From Mesorhizobium sangaii (lineage in GTDB: Bacteria > Pseudomonadota > Alphaproteobacteria > Rhizobiales > Rhizobiaceae), in the NCBI RefSeq assembly GCF_014207355.1, contig NZ_JACHEF010000003.1:471763-535762 (forward strand): a DNA stretch of 64,000 bases, in the 5' to 3' direction. The stretch's first letter is position 1. Each line of letters begins with the position of its first letter. Position numbers and translations under genes: made by a program. This document shows, piece by piece, positions 22,893-31,128 of the stretch. The notes beneath the pieces are model-generated. The model did no database searches and had not been told where the DNA came from. It saw nothing but the letters and a program-made list of their open reading frames with translations.

Positions 22893-23423
22893 ATGAACAT
22901 CGAGGCGGCTTTCGACGTGCGCGCGTTCCGGCAGGCGTTGGGACAGTTTCCGACCGGCGTCTGCGTCGTCACCTGTCTGGCCGATGGCGAGCAGCTCGGC
23001 ATGACGATGAGTTCGTTCAACTCGCTGCCTCTCGACCCGCCCCTCGTCCTGTTCAGCATCGACCGTCGTTCAGCGAGCCTGCCACTATGGCAGCAGGCCG
23101 CCACCTACGCGGTCAATGTTCTTTCCGAAAACCAGAAGGACATTTCCAACCGCTTCGCCAGGCCGCTTTCCAACAAGTGGGAAGGGGTGCGGTTCGAGCA
23201 GGGCCGCTCTGGTGGCCCGGTGCTGCCCGGCGCGGCGGCGCTGTTCGATTGTGAGCCGTGGGCCAGGCACGAAGCCGGCGACCACGTGCTGTTCATCGCC
23301 AGGGTGAAACATTTCCGGTCCTTCGCCGAACGGCAGCCGCTGGTTTTCAGCAAGGGGCGCTACGCATCATTGCAGCCAACGGAGTTCACGGCGCCGCTTT
23401 GGCCGCTCGACATCCACTACTGA
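22893..23423 (+). CDS. Flavin reductase-like domain protein (HpaC-type)
   Basis: The 176-residue protein has the flavin reductase-like fold typical of two-component monooxygenases: FRQALGQFPTGVCVVTCLADG, GMTMSSFNSLPLDPPLVLFS and YAVNVLSENQKDISNRFA, ending with GRYASLQP. It would supply reduced flavin to the HpaB-like oxygenase that follows 14 bp later. The pairing and order match 4-hydroxyphenylacetate or chlorophenol monooxygenase systems. The substrate cannot be deduced. Confidence 0.9.
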   Translation: MNIEAAFDVRAFRQALGQFPTGVCVVTCLADGEQLGMTMSSFNSLPLDPPLVLFSIDRRSASLPLWQQAATYAVNVLSENQKDISNRFARPLSNKWEGVRFEQGRSGGPVLPGAAALFDCEPWARHEAGDHVLFIARVKHFRSFAERQPLVFSKGRYASLQPTEFTAPLWPLDIHY

Positions 23424-23437
23424 TCGCGGAGGGTAAG

Positions 23438-24925
23438 ATGATCAAGACCGGGGCGCAGCATATCGAGATGCTGAAAGACGGCAGGCAGGTCTATATCAAC
23501 GGCCAGGCGGCCGGCGACGTCAGTGCGCATCCGGCCTTTCGCCAGACGATCCGGTCGGTCGGCACGCTCTACGACTTCCAGGCGCGGCCAGACAACCGGG
23601 AACTGATGACCTTCGAGGTGCCCGAAAGTGGCGGGCAGCGGGCCAACCGCATCTGGCAGTTGCCGCGCAGCTATGCCGACCTCGTCGAGCGGCGCAAGGC
23701 GCTGGAAGCCTGGACGGAGCTTCATTATGGCTTTCTTGGCCGCGCGCCGGACCATGTCGCCTCCTGCATTTCCGGCATGTTCATGGGGATCGAGGTCTTC
23801 GAGGCCTATGACAAGGCGCGCGCCGCGGCACTTGCCGACTATTATCGTTACGCCCGGGACAATGAACTCTATCTCACCTATGCCATTCTCAATCCGCAGG
23901 CCGATCGCTCGAAGTCTGCGGGTGAGCAGCAGGACCGCTTCCTGACCGCCGGCATCGTCGACCAGGACGCCGCAGGCCTGACGATCCGCGGCGCCAAGAT
24001 GCTGGCGACCGGCGGCATCATGGCAAACGAGGTGTTCGTCACCTGCATTCAGCCACTGCGCGAGGGGGACGAACCCTATGCGGTGTCCTTCGCCGTGCCG
24101 ATGGATACCAAGGGGCTGAAGATACTGTCGCGCAAATCTTATGAGGAGAGTGCCGTCAGCGTCTTCGACAATCCGCTCGCCAGCCGCTTCGACGAGAACG
24201 ATGCCGTGCTTTACTTCGACGATGTGAAAGTTTCCTGGGACCGCGTCTTCGTCAGCCAGGACATCGCCATGTGCCAACGGCAGTTCCACGCCACGCCGGC
24301 GCATGTCTTCCAGAACTACCAGGCGCAGATCCGCCTGATGGTGAAGATGCGCTTCCTCGTCGGCATTGCCCGGCGCATCGCCGAGACCAACGGCGTCATC
24401 AACTTCCCGCAGGTGCGCGAGACGCTCGGAGCGCTGGCGGCGCAGAACACCATGGTCGACGCGCTGGTGCACGCTATGGAGGTGAAAGGTCACATGCATG
24501 GCGCCTATTTCGTGCCCGACGCCCATACGCTCTATTCGGCTCAGGTGCTGACACAGCAACTCTATGCCGGGGTGATCCTCGCCTTGCGCGAGCTTGCGGG
24601 CGGCGGACTGATCATGCTGCCGTCCTCCATCCAGGATTTCGCCGATCCGGAGTTGCGCGGTCTGATTGAAAAGACGCAGCAATCGCCAGTTGCCTCGTCG
24701 GAGGGCCGGGTAAAATTCTTCAAGCTCGCCTGGGACGCAGTCGGCTCGGAGTACGCCTCGCGCCACACGCAGTATGAGATGTTCTATGCCGGTGCCACCT
24801 TCGTAACCAAGGGGCACAGCTTCCGCACCTTCGACTGGGACCGTTGCACACAGCTCGTCGATCACATGCTGGACAGCTATTCGTTGGACGACGAAGTGGC
24901 CCGCGGCGCTCTCGTTGCCGCTTGA
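23438..24925 (+). CDS. HpaB-family flavin-dependent aromatic monooxygenase, oxygenase component
   Basis: The 495-residue protein has the 4-hydroxyphenylacetate 3-hydroxylase family architecture: MIKTGAQHIEMLKDGRQVYI at the N-terminus, an acyl-CoA-dehydrogenase-like middle, and a C-terminal helical domain (GGGLIMLPSSIQDF, SEGRVKFFKLAWDAVGSEYA). GGAGGG 5 nt before the ATG at 23438 supports the start. It hydroxylates a phenolic substrate using FADH2 from the partner reductase. The cupin gene starts 7 bp after its stop, so the three genes form one operon. Confidence 0.92.
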   Translation: MIKTGAQHIEMLKDGRQVYINGQAAGDVSAHPAFRQTIRSVGTLYDFQARPDNRELMTFEVPESGGQRANRIWQLPRSYADLVERRKALEAWTELHYGFLGRAPDHVASCISGMFMGIEVFEAYDKARAAALADYYRYARDNELYLTYAILNPQADRSKSAGEQQDRFLTAGIVDQDAAGLTIRGAKMLATGGIMANEVFVTCIQPLREGDEPYAVSFAVPMDTKGLKILSRKSYEESAVSVFDNPLASRFDENDAVLYFDDVKVSWDRVFVSQDIAMCQRQFHATPAHVFQNYQAQIRLMVKMRFLVGIARRIAETNGVINFPQVRETLGALAAQNTMVDALVHAMEVKGHMHGAYFVPDAHTLYSAQVLTQQLYAGVILALRELAGGGLIMLPSSIQDFADPELRGLIEKTQQSPVASSEGRVKFFKLAWDAVGSEYASRHTQYEMFYAGATFVTKGHSFRTFDWDRCTQLVDHMLDSYSLDDEVARGALVAA

Positions 24926-24932
24926 GGTTGCC

Positions 24933-25313
24933 ATGCCGATCCGCAAGGAACACAAGGAATTCCACACGATCGACATGACCGGCGAGGGCTGGCATACGCC
25001 CCCTGGGTACCCGCCCGGCATCGAGCAGAAGATTCTTGCCGGCCGGCTCGACGAGGCAGGCAAGACCGGGAACCGCACGCGGCTGCTGCGGTTTGCGCCG
25101 GGCGCCTATACGACGGTGCCGTTCGTGCATGAGTACTGGGAAGAGGTCTATCTGGTATCGGGAGACCTCATCGTCGGCGGTTGTTCGGTCGAAGAGCCGT
25201 CGCTGAGTTTTGCCCCGAACACCTACGCCTGCCGCCCACCTGGCGTCCATCACGGTCCCTTCCGGTCGCAGACCGGGTGCCTCCTCCTCGAGCTTCACTA
25301 CTACGAGGCTTAG
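24933..25313 (+). CDS. Cupin-domain protein
   Basis: The 126-residue single cupin has FAPGAYTTVPFVHEYWEEVYLVSGDLIVGG as motif 1 (His-x-Glu-Glu type) and PPGVHHGPFRSQTGCLLLELHY as motif 2. The metal site is probably formed by His, Glu and the later HH. In this context it may be a ring-modifying or isomerising accessory of the HpaB-like pathway. It is the last gene of the module; about 100 bp later the radC stop codon is reached from the other side. Confidence 0.85.
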   Translation: MPIRKEHKEFHTIDMTGEGWHTPPGYPPGIEQKILAGRLDEAGKTGNRTRLLRFAPGAYTTVPFVHEYWEEVYLVSGDLIVGGCSVEEPSLSFAPNTYACRPPGVHHGPFRSQTGCLLLELHYYEA

Positions 25314-25421
25314 CGCGTTGCTGGCAGCGGCAGATGGTGCGACCGCCAGGTCCGGCGAGGCGCCGGTGATTTCCTGGCTGACCGACGACAGGTGCGCCAG
25401 ATCGTCGGTTCAGGACCGGAC

Positions 25422-26222
25422 CTAAATCAGCAACAGGCCCTTCATGCTGGAATAGCCTTTGCGCCCGATGATGATGTGGTCATGCACGGCGATGCCCAGC
25501 CGTTTTGCCGCGTCGACGATCTCCTTCGTCATCTCGATGTCGGCGCGCGACGGCGTCGGATCGCCTGACGGATGGTTGTGGACCAGAATGATCGCGGTCG
25601 CAGAGAGGTCGAGAGCGCGCTTGATCACCTCGCGCGGGTAGACAGGCGTGTGGTCGACGGTGCCGACCTGTTGCACCTCGTCGGCGATCAGCGCGTTCTT
25701 CTTGTCGAGGAACAGGATGCGGAACTGCTCGCGCTCCTCGAAGGCCATTGCCGAGCGGCAATAGTCGAGAAGCTGCGTCCATGAGGAGAGGACCTCGCGG
25801 CCACGGACCTCGCCGCGCGCCATGCGCTGCCCGGTCGCCGCGACGACCTTCAGGTCGAGCGCCACCGCGGGGCCGATGCCCTTGACCTCCTGCAGCAATG
25901 CAATCGGCGCGCCAAGCACTTCGGCCAGCGTGCCGAAGCGCGCCAGCAGCGCTTTGGCGACCGGTTTGGTGTCGGCGCGAGGGATCAGGCGAAAGAGCAG
26001 AAGTTCCAGCAATTCGTAGTCGGGCAGGGCGTCCGCACCGGCCGCGGCAAAGCGCTCGCGCAAGCGGTCGCGGTGGCCGAGATAGTGCGGCTTTTCCTCG
26101 CTCGGCTCTTCCTTGCTCGACTTGGCCTTCGCAAGAGGCTGGATCGGCCTTTGCGGAAAGAACCCTCGCTCGTCGTCGCTTGCGTTCCCCATATGCCGCC
26201 CACACTCCTTTGACGCAGACAT
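25422..26222 (-). CDS. radC: RadC/MPN-domain JAB metalloprotein
   Basis: The 266-residue protein has an N-terminal UPF0758 helix-hairpin domain (LPDYELLELLLFRLIPRADT, LQEVKGIGPAVALDLKV) and a C-terminal JAB/MPN domain. The metal motif is LVHNHPSGDPTPSRADIEMT (HxHxxxxxxxxxxD), and the C-terminus is GYSSMKGLLLI. It is conserved in bacteria; its role is debated and not clearly in repair. The start is uncertain: 26222, or ATG 26192 with GGAG about 12 nt upstream. Its 3' end is duplicated at 21578-21745. Confidence 0.94.
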   Translation of the reverse strand: MSASKECGRHMGNASDDERGFFPQRPIQPLAKAKSSKEEPSEEKPHYLGHRDRLRERFAAAGADALPDYELLELLLFRLIPRADTKPVAKALLARFGTLAEVLGAPIALLQEVKGIGPAVALDLKVVAATGQRMARGEVRGREVLSSWTQLLDYCRSAMAFEEREQFRILFLDKKNALIADEVQQVGTVDHTPVYPREVIKRALDLSATAIILVHNHPSGDPTPSRADIEMTKEIVDAAKRLGIAVHDHIIIGRKGYSSMKGLLLI

Positions 26223-26326
26223 TTAAAGCCGTTCTGGCTTGGATTGAAACCGTTCTGTTGTGCAAGTGTGGGAGGCGTCACGGCGACATTCCGCGAGACG
26301 GTGTGGCCCGTAGGCCTCGGGTGTTG

Positions 26327-26854
26327 CTACCCCTTGGTAGCGGGCGCGGGAGGCACTGGCAAAATGATCTCGGAGGCGACCTTCCAGTCCTTCCCGACTT
26401 TTATCCAATTGATAGTCATTAGGAATGGCTTGGGTGTTCCGTCCTGCCCCGCATAGGAAACCGTGATATTCATGGGGACATAGGACTCCGCAATATCTCG
26501 CGTCAGACCGACGACCTTCAGCTTCGAATAGTCAGGCTGGAGCACGACCGGGCCGGAGGTGCCGATGTCGTGCAGCTTCTGATCGATCGCCTCGTTGCCC
26601 CAGAAGCCAGCCCAGTTTCCCTCAGCGGGGATGGAGCTTTTGGCGACAAGGAGGGCCGAGGGAGACTGCCAGAACATCTCGTGCAGAGCCTTGAAGTCGT
26701 GCCGGTTGGCCAGATCCATGAGCTTGCCGAACTCTGATTTGATCGTGTTCAACGTCTGAGCGTTGAGCGGCTCCCTTTCGGCGCTGGGAGCAGCCGCGAG
26801 TGATCCGCCGGAAACGGTCAAGGCGATGACCGCGGCGAACAATGTCTTGCGCAT
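26327..26854 (-). CDS. Secreted NTF2/SnoaL-like protein
   Basis: The 175-residue protein has a signal peptide (MRKTLFAAVIALTVSGGSLA). One cone-shaped NTF2-like domain follows: KLMDLANRHDFKALHEMFW, GNEAIDQKLHDIG and FLMTINWIKVGKDWKVASEI are the helix and the typical last strand pattern 'W-k-I'. SnoaL/DUF4440 proteins are enzymes or ligand binders; no function can be assigned. It follows the MBL-fold gene on the same strand, 50 bp after its stop, and is probably co-regulated by the divergent TetR. Confidence 0.75.
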   Translation of the reverse strand: MRKTLFAAVIALTVSGGSLAAAPSAEREPLNAQTLNTIKSEFGKLMDLANRHDFKALHEMFWQSPSALLVAKSSIPAEGNWAGFWGNEAIDQKLHDIGTSGPVVLQPDYSKLKVVGLTRDIAESYVPMNITVSYAGQDGTPKPFLMTINWIKVGKDWKVASEIILPVPPAPATKG

Positions 26855-26904
26855 CTTGGCATTCCTTTGTGGGTTCGATGTCGGTGTCGTCGGATGCAGT
26901 GACT

Positions 26905-27771
26905 TTACGGGTGCTTCTTGGCAGTGTTGGCCGCACCCCACAGCGAGCCCGGGTTGACGTGATTGGGATAGAGTTCGAGCATCGCGTCGTAGAGCTGCCG
27001 CGCGGTCGTCGTGGCAGCGTTCAGCCGATCGAAATCGCGCAGATATTGTCGCGTCTCGGCGATGATGCGAGGGTCATCGTCGTTCTCCGGCACCTTGTGC
27101 CCGGCGATCACCGCGCTCGGCTTCAGCGCTTCCAGCTTGTCAAGAGTTTCGATCCACTCGATCCGGCTCTGTGCATCGGTCTCGCCAAGAAATGGATGGA
27201 TGCCGTTGTAGACGGCATCGCCGCCGACGATGAGGCCGATTGAAGGGACGTGTAGGCAGGTTGAGTGGGCGGTGTCGGTCCGCCCAGCATCCACCACGAC
27301 GAGTTTGTGTCCCTCCAGTTGCAGTTCGTTGTTTTCGAGCGGCTCGGCGACGAGCAGGCGGTCGGGAATCTCGCCTGGGAAAAGCCGCCTCCAGAAATCA
27401 TCCAGCCAGGCCGGCGAGAGATTGTCGTGCATGGCCGTGACCACCTCGGGCACCGCGAGAGCTCTTGCCTGAGGGAAGCGCTCCAGAAGCGGTGCGAGGC
27501 CGAAGAAATGGTCGCCGTGCCCATGCGTCACATAAATGGCAGTGAGGTTCTTGCCGCTCGCCACCACCCAGTCCAACAAGGTTTGTGACTGCTCGGTCGT
27601 GAGAAAGGTATCCACCAGGACGGCGTCTCGTTCGCCGTAGATGAGCGTCGACGAATTCGCGACCCACATCAGGTTTTCCTTGCCGGCCGGCAGACCGCGA
27701 CCGATGCCAGGGCGCTTTTTAGTAAGGGTTTTCCATTGAAGCTTGGAGGGGGTGCCTGTTGCATTCATCAT
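26905..27771 (-). CDS. MBL-fold metallo-hydrolase
   Basis: The 288-residue metallo-beta-lactamase-fold protein has the metal motif YVTHGHGDHFFGLAPLL (HxHxDH). AHSTCLHVPSIGLIVGGDAVYNG carries the third His and bridging Asp region, and SAVIAGHKVPEN the last His. It may be a lactonase/quorum-quenching-like or glyoxalase-like hydrolase; the substrate is unknown. The ATG at 27771 is followed by another ATG, and the SD is weak. It is divergent from tetR, with the operator in between. Confidence 0.88.
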   Translation of the reverse strand: MMNATGTPSKLQWKTLTKKRPGIGRGLPAGKENLMWVANSSTLIYGERDAVLVDTFLTTEQSQTLLDWVVASGKNLTAIYVTHGHGDHFFGLAPLLERFPQARALAVPEVVTAMHDNLSPAWLDDFWRRLFPGEIPDRLLVAEPLENNELQLEGHKLVVVDAGRTDTAHSTCLHVPSIGLIVGGDAVYNGIHPFLGETDAQSRIEWIETLDKLEALKPSAVIAGHKVPENDDDPRIIAETRQYLRDFDRLNAATTTARQLYDAMLELYPNHVNPGSLWGAANTAKKHP

Positions 27772-27853
27772 TAGAGCTTTCTCATGGTTGTGAGGTTGCG
27801 ACAAAGGCCTGCGCAAAACGTTCGATCCCAAGCGAGCAATCCAAACAGTTCGC

Positions 27854-27899
27854 TTGACATAATGCCCTCGCCCAATCACAATTAACACTGACCGGTCAG
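27854..27899 (+). promoter_or_regulatory. TetR operator CTGACCGGTCAG overlapping the tetR promoter
   Basis: CTGACCGGTCAG (27888-27899) is a perfect 12-bp palindrome flanked on both sides by AATT. TTGACA at 27854-27859 with an A/T-rich -10-like stretch near 27877-27882 places the expected tetR transcription start at or in the palindrome. It probably represses tetR and the divergent MBL-fold gene. Confidence 0.7.
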
Positions 27900-27925
27900 A
27901 ATTAATTAGTCAATAGGGGTTGCAC

Positions 27926-28540
27926 ATGGAATCTCGCCCAGCCGCCAGAAGAGGCCCAAAGCCGAACCCGGCCACTCGCCGCAATCTCGTCGAGGCGGGC
28001 CTGCGAATGATTCATGCGGAGGGATATGCCGCTACGGGCGTCCAGGGGATCGTCGAGAGCGCCAATGTTCCCAAGGGCTCGTTCTACAATCATTTTCCCA
28101 GCAAGGAGGCGTTCGGCGCGAAGGTGATCGATGCCTACTTCGATCGCAACGAGAACAAGTTGCTCGCCACCTTCGGCAATGCGGGCGCTGCGCCGCTGGC
28201 GCGGTTAGAAGCCTATTTCGACGACCGGATCGAAGCGTTTAGAACTCTCGGTTACGCGAAGGGATGCCTACTCGGAAATCTCAGCGCCGAGGTGGCCGAC
28301 CATAGCCCGCTCGTGCGGGAGCGCCTCGCCGGCTATTTCGATGCCTGGAGCCGATTCTTAGAGAATTGCATTGCCGAGGCGCAGGAACATGGAGCCGTCG
28401 CCAGCGCGATTCCGGCGGCCGTGCTGGGGCGGTTCGTTCTAAATAGCTGGGAGGGCGCACTGCTGCGCATGCGCGCCGAAAAGAGCGACGCTCCCTTGAT
28501 CGAGTTCAAGCAGGTCGTCTTTGGCAGGCTTCTCAGCTGA
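27926..28540 (+). CDS. TetR/AcrR family repressor
   Basis: The 204-residue protein has the TetR HTH at about residues 15-55 (LVEAGLRMIHAEGYAATGVQ, then SANVPKGSFYNHFPSKEAFG). The C-terminal domain fits the TetR_C subgroup seen in NemR-like regulators (GYAKGCLLGNLSAEVADHSP). ATG 27926 follows GGGG by a few bases; a TTG at 27920 is an alternative. It faces away from the MBL-fold/NTF2-like pair that it likely controls through the palindrome upstream. Confidence 0.92.
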   Translation: MESRPAARRGPKPNPATRRNLVEAGLRMIHAEGYAATGVQGIVESANVPKGSFYNHFPSKEAFGAKVIDAYFDRNENKLLATFGNAGAAPLARLEAYFDDRIEAFRTLGYAKGCLLGNLSAEVADHSPLVRERLAGYFDAWSRFLENCIAEAQEHGAVASAIPAAVLGRFVLNSWEGALLRMRAEKSDAPLIEFKQVVFGRLLS

Positions 28541-28599
28541 TGCAGCCGTGATTAACACTCGACCGGACAATCGCAACCCAGCCCCCATGGACGCGGCTC

Positions 28600-29427
28600 C
28601 TAGGCTGGCAGGCCGGGGCGGTCGAGCTTGTTGGGCGACAGGGTGAAAATCTCGCAGCCGGTGTCGGTGACGCCGATTGTGTGCTCGTACTGCGCCGACA
28701 GCGAGCGGTCGCGTGTCACCGCGGTCCAGCCATCCGACAGCACCTTCACGTGAGGCCGGCCGAGATTGATCATCGGCTCGACGGTGAAGATCATCCCGGG
28801 ACGCATCTCGACGCCCTCATTGGCGCTGCCATAGTGCAGGATGTTCGGCGCGTCATGAAAGAGCTGGCCGACGCCGTGGCCGCAGAAGTCGCGCACCACC
28901 GAGCAGCGCTCGGCCTCGGCATAGGTCTGGATGGCGGCGCCGATGGCGCCGGTGCGGGCGCCGGGCCTGATCGCCGCAATGCCGCGCATCAGGCATTCAT
29001 GGGTGACCTCGAGCAAGCGCTCGGCGGCGCGCTTGATCGTCCCGACCGGGTACATGCGCGAGGAATCGCCGTGCCAGCCGTCGAGGATGTAGGTGACGTC
29101 GATGTTGACGATGTCGCCATCCTTGAGCGGCTTGTTGTCGGGAATGCCATGGCAGACGACATGGTTGATCGAGGTGCAGGACGATTTCGTGTAGCCTCGA
29201 TAGTTGAGCGTTGCCGGCAGCGCGCCGTGATCCATGCCGAATTCGAAGACGAAGCGGTCGATGGTTTCGGTGGTGACGCCAGGCTCGACCATCGGCACCA
29301 GTTCGTCGAGGCAGCGCGCGGTGAGATCGCATGCCTTGCGCATGCCGGCAAAGCCTTCCTCGCCATAGAGGCGGATCTGGCCGGTGTTCCTGAGTGGTGC
29401 GGTGGCGGCGTCGAGATAGGTGACCAT
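28600..29427 (-). CDS. map: Methionine aminopeptidase type I
   Basis: The 275-residue cytosolic dimetal enzyme removes initiator Met. Metal ligands are recognisable: two Asp in NIDVTYILDGWHGDSSRM, His in DFCGHGVGQLFHDAPNI, Glu in FTVEPMINLG and Glu in SAQYEHTIGVT. The start MVTYLDAATAPLRNTGQI at 29427 matches the family; upstream in-frame codons would add an unrelated leader. In many rhizobia map and radC are close neighbours; here the TetR, MBL and NTF2-like genes lie between them. Confidence 0.95.
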   Translation of the reverse strand: MVTYLDAATAPLRNTGQIRLYGEEGFAGMRKACDLTARCLDELVPMVEPGVTTETIDRFVFEFGMDHGALPATLNYRGYTKSSCTSINHVVCHGIPDNKPLKDGDIVNIDVTYILDGWHGDSSRMYPVGTIKRAAERLLEVTHECLMRGIAAIRPGARTGAIGAAIQTYAEAERCSVVRDFCGHGVGQLFHDAPNILHYGSANEGVEMRPGMIFTVEPMINLGRPHVKVLSDGWTAVTRDRSLSAQYEHTIGVTDTGCEIFTLSPNKLDRPGLPA

Positions 29428-29566
29428 TTTGTCCGTATAGCCGGGTAGGCCCTGCAGAGGCCGACGTGAAAATCTCCCCAGATTTGGCACTTGGGGGCAA
29501 AAGGTTCAAGGACGAACTGCTTGATGCAGCCGCACAGTTCGGGATATTCGCCCAAGGCGTCTTGAT

Positions 29567-29685
29567 ATTCAGGTGATGCCGGCCTGCAAACGCTGGTTTT
29601 TCTGCGCTTCCGGTGCTCACGTACTTTAAGTACGCTCCGCTCCGGTTCTCGAAAACCAGCGTTTTCGACTCGGCCTGACCTGAAT
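29567..29685. repeat. 119-bp imperfect palindrome (RIME-like element)
   Basis: Nested arms share the centre 29626: ATTCAGGT/ACCTGAAT (29567-29574 and 29678-29685), AACGCTGGTTTT/AAAACCAGCGTT (29589-29600 and 29652-29663) and an inner CGTACTT/AAGTACG. This is the structure of rhizobial intergenic mosaic elements, here upstream of map. The rest of the 343-bp interval 29428-29770 shows no gene. Confidence 0.7.
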
Positions 29686-29770
29686 CTCAACACACCTTGG
29701 AATGGGGTTATGTCTTGCCGGTTTTGCCCGGCTTGCTTTCCTTTCCGGCCATCGTGCGTTAGGGCGGGTG

Positions 29771-30193
29771 ATGTTTTCGAGACTGGGTCCCTTCACGGCG
29801 GCCAAGCGCACCAGATTGTTCGACGCGCCGCTGACGACAGCCTGCTCATGCCTGATGGGCATGGTGCTGCTGGCGATGCTGTGCCTCGGGCGCCCGGACG
29901 CGCCAGCCTTCGCGGATGCTGCATCGGGCCGCGCCAGCATCGGCCTGGAACGGTCTGCAGAAGCGGCGGCGCTTCTGCGTGTCACCGGCAAGGCGCATGC
30001 ACTGGAGGTTCGCGCCGGGCGGCCGGCTGTGGTCAAGTTCGCGTGCGGCCATCCCGTTTTGCCGGTTGTCGACGCCGTCTTTTCTTGGCTTGAGCGGACT
30101 TCGCCGAAGGCCGCTGTTTCGGGATACGAGGCGCCCCCGAGCCCCAGGGCAAATACCCATCAGCCGCGCGCACCGCCGACCATCGCGGCCTGA
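29771..30193 (+). CDS. Hypothetical exported or membrane-anchored protein
   Basis: This is a 140-residue frame with one hydrophobic segment at about residues 22-42 (TTACSCLMGMVLLAMLCLG) and a Pro/Ala-rich tail. The middle (HALEVRAGRPAVVKFACGHP) has no recognised domain. Start and reality are uncertain; it sits alone between map and other small unknowns. Confidence 0.4.
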   Translation: MFSRLGPFTAAKRTRLFDAPLTTACSCLMGMVLLAMLCLGRPDAPAFADAASGRASIGLERSAEAAALLRVTGKAHALEVRAGRPAVVKFACGHPVLPVVDAVFSWLERTSPKAAVSGYEAPPSPRANTHQPRAPPTIAA

Positions 30194-30305
30194 GCGGTCC
30201 AGGACCGCAGCTTCACCCCAGACCTATCCCTGATCGCGTCGTGACCGTGCGGCGGCTGTCGGCCGCGCACCGGTCGCGCGGCGCGTCGTTTCCGGAACCA
30301 TTTCA

Positions 30306-30545
30306 ATGCAACAACGCATCAAGACATTCAAAACCCTGTCGCGTGCCGCCTCGGCTGCCGCGTTTCTCTCCGTCCAGGCGCTCATCTGCATCGGAACCGT
30401 CTATTGGGCGGTTGCCGAGACGCTCGGCCTGTCGGCGATTGCGGCACTTGTTCTGGGCGGCATCTTCGCCGCGCCGACCGTATTTGTGCTGATCACCGCC
30501 ACCCGCATGGCTTTCGACGCGGAGACAGATCCGGCGAACCAGTAA
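30306..30545 (+). CDS. Small two-helix membrane protein
   Basis: The 79-residue protein has two predicted transmembrane segments: SAAAFLSVQALICIGTVYWA and IAALVLGGIFAAPTVFVLIT. An amphipathic N-terminus and an acidic C-terminus (FDAETDPANQ) flank them. No family is recognised. The SD is weak. Confidence 0.5.
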   Translation: MQQRIKTFKTLSRAASAAAFLSVQALICIGTVYWAVAETLGLSAIAALVLGGIFAAPTVFVLITATRMAFDAETDPANQ

Positions 30546-30680
30546 GCCTGGCGGCCCCTGGCGCGGGTCGCGGCCCCGAAAGGGTCGCGACCGCAGTGAC
30601 GACACATTTCTGCGCCAAAGGCGGTCGAAGCAACTTTTGACGACGAACAGCGTTGGGACGCCGGTTCGGGAGATAGGGAC

Positions 30681-30977
30681 ATGGACAGACTGCAATTCGA
30701 GGTTCCGGTGCGCATAGCACCCGCGCCCGGCCTGCCAGTCGAGGAGATCTACAGCGTCGAACAGGCGCTCGATATTCTTCAGGGCTGGCCTGTGCGCCGT
30801 CAGGGCCCGATCTATCAGAAGGCGTTCAACGCCTGCTTTGGCGCCACGGTGGACGTGGTCAAGACCGAAGATGCCTGCCGTGCATTCATGGCGTTTTGTC
30901 GTGCAAGCGGACTGATTGCCAAGGACATGATGACGCCGCGCAAGCGTGGCGGCGAGGCGAGAACTCTGCAGGCTTGA
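30681..30977 (+). CDS. DUF982 protein
   Basis: The 98-residue protein fits DUF982, a family restricted largely to rhizobia and often present in many copies. IYSVEQALDILQGWPVRRQG and YQKAFNACFGATVDVVKTED are the family core, followed by CRAFMAFCRASGLI. SD GGGAG precedes the ATG. Function is unknown. Confidence 0.85.
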   Translation: MDRLQFEVPVRIAPAPGLPVEEIYSVEQALDILQGWPVRRQGPIYQKAFNACFGATVDVVKTEDACRAFMAFCRASGLIAKDMMTPRKRGGEARTLQA

Positions 30978-31128
30978 GGCCAGCGACCGCTTCACCTGTC
31001 CCGATTGAAATGCCGGCGATCGCGTTTGAATGGACACGGCGATGCCGTGGGCGGATCTGGACGCGTCAATGCCAGCTCCGTTAAGCTTCCGTTTCCACAT
31101 TCGCGGCTACGCCATTGCTTGTTCAGCA

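Noticed and set aside
23417..25078. 553-codon minus-strand frame antisense to the HpaB-like gene
   Set aside because: Antisense shadow: no start context or domain, whereas the plus-strand frame has full family motifs and a good SD.
21578..26222. A classic integrative element with integrase at the radC repeat
   Set aside because: No integrase, transposase or relaxase gene is visible between the two radC ends; only the repeat and the metabolic module are seen.
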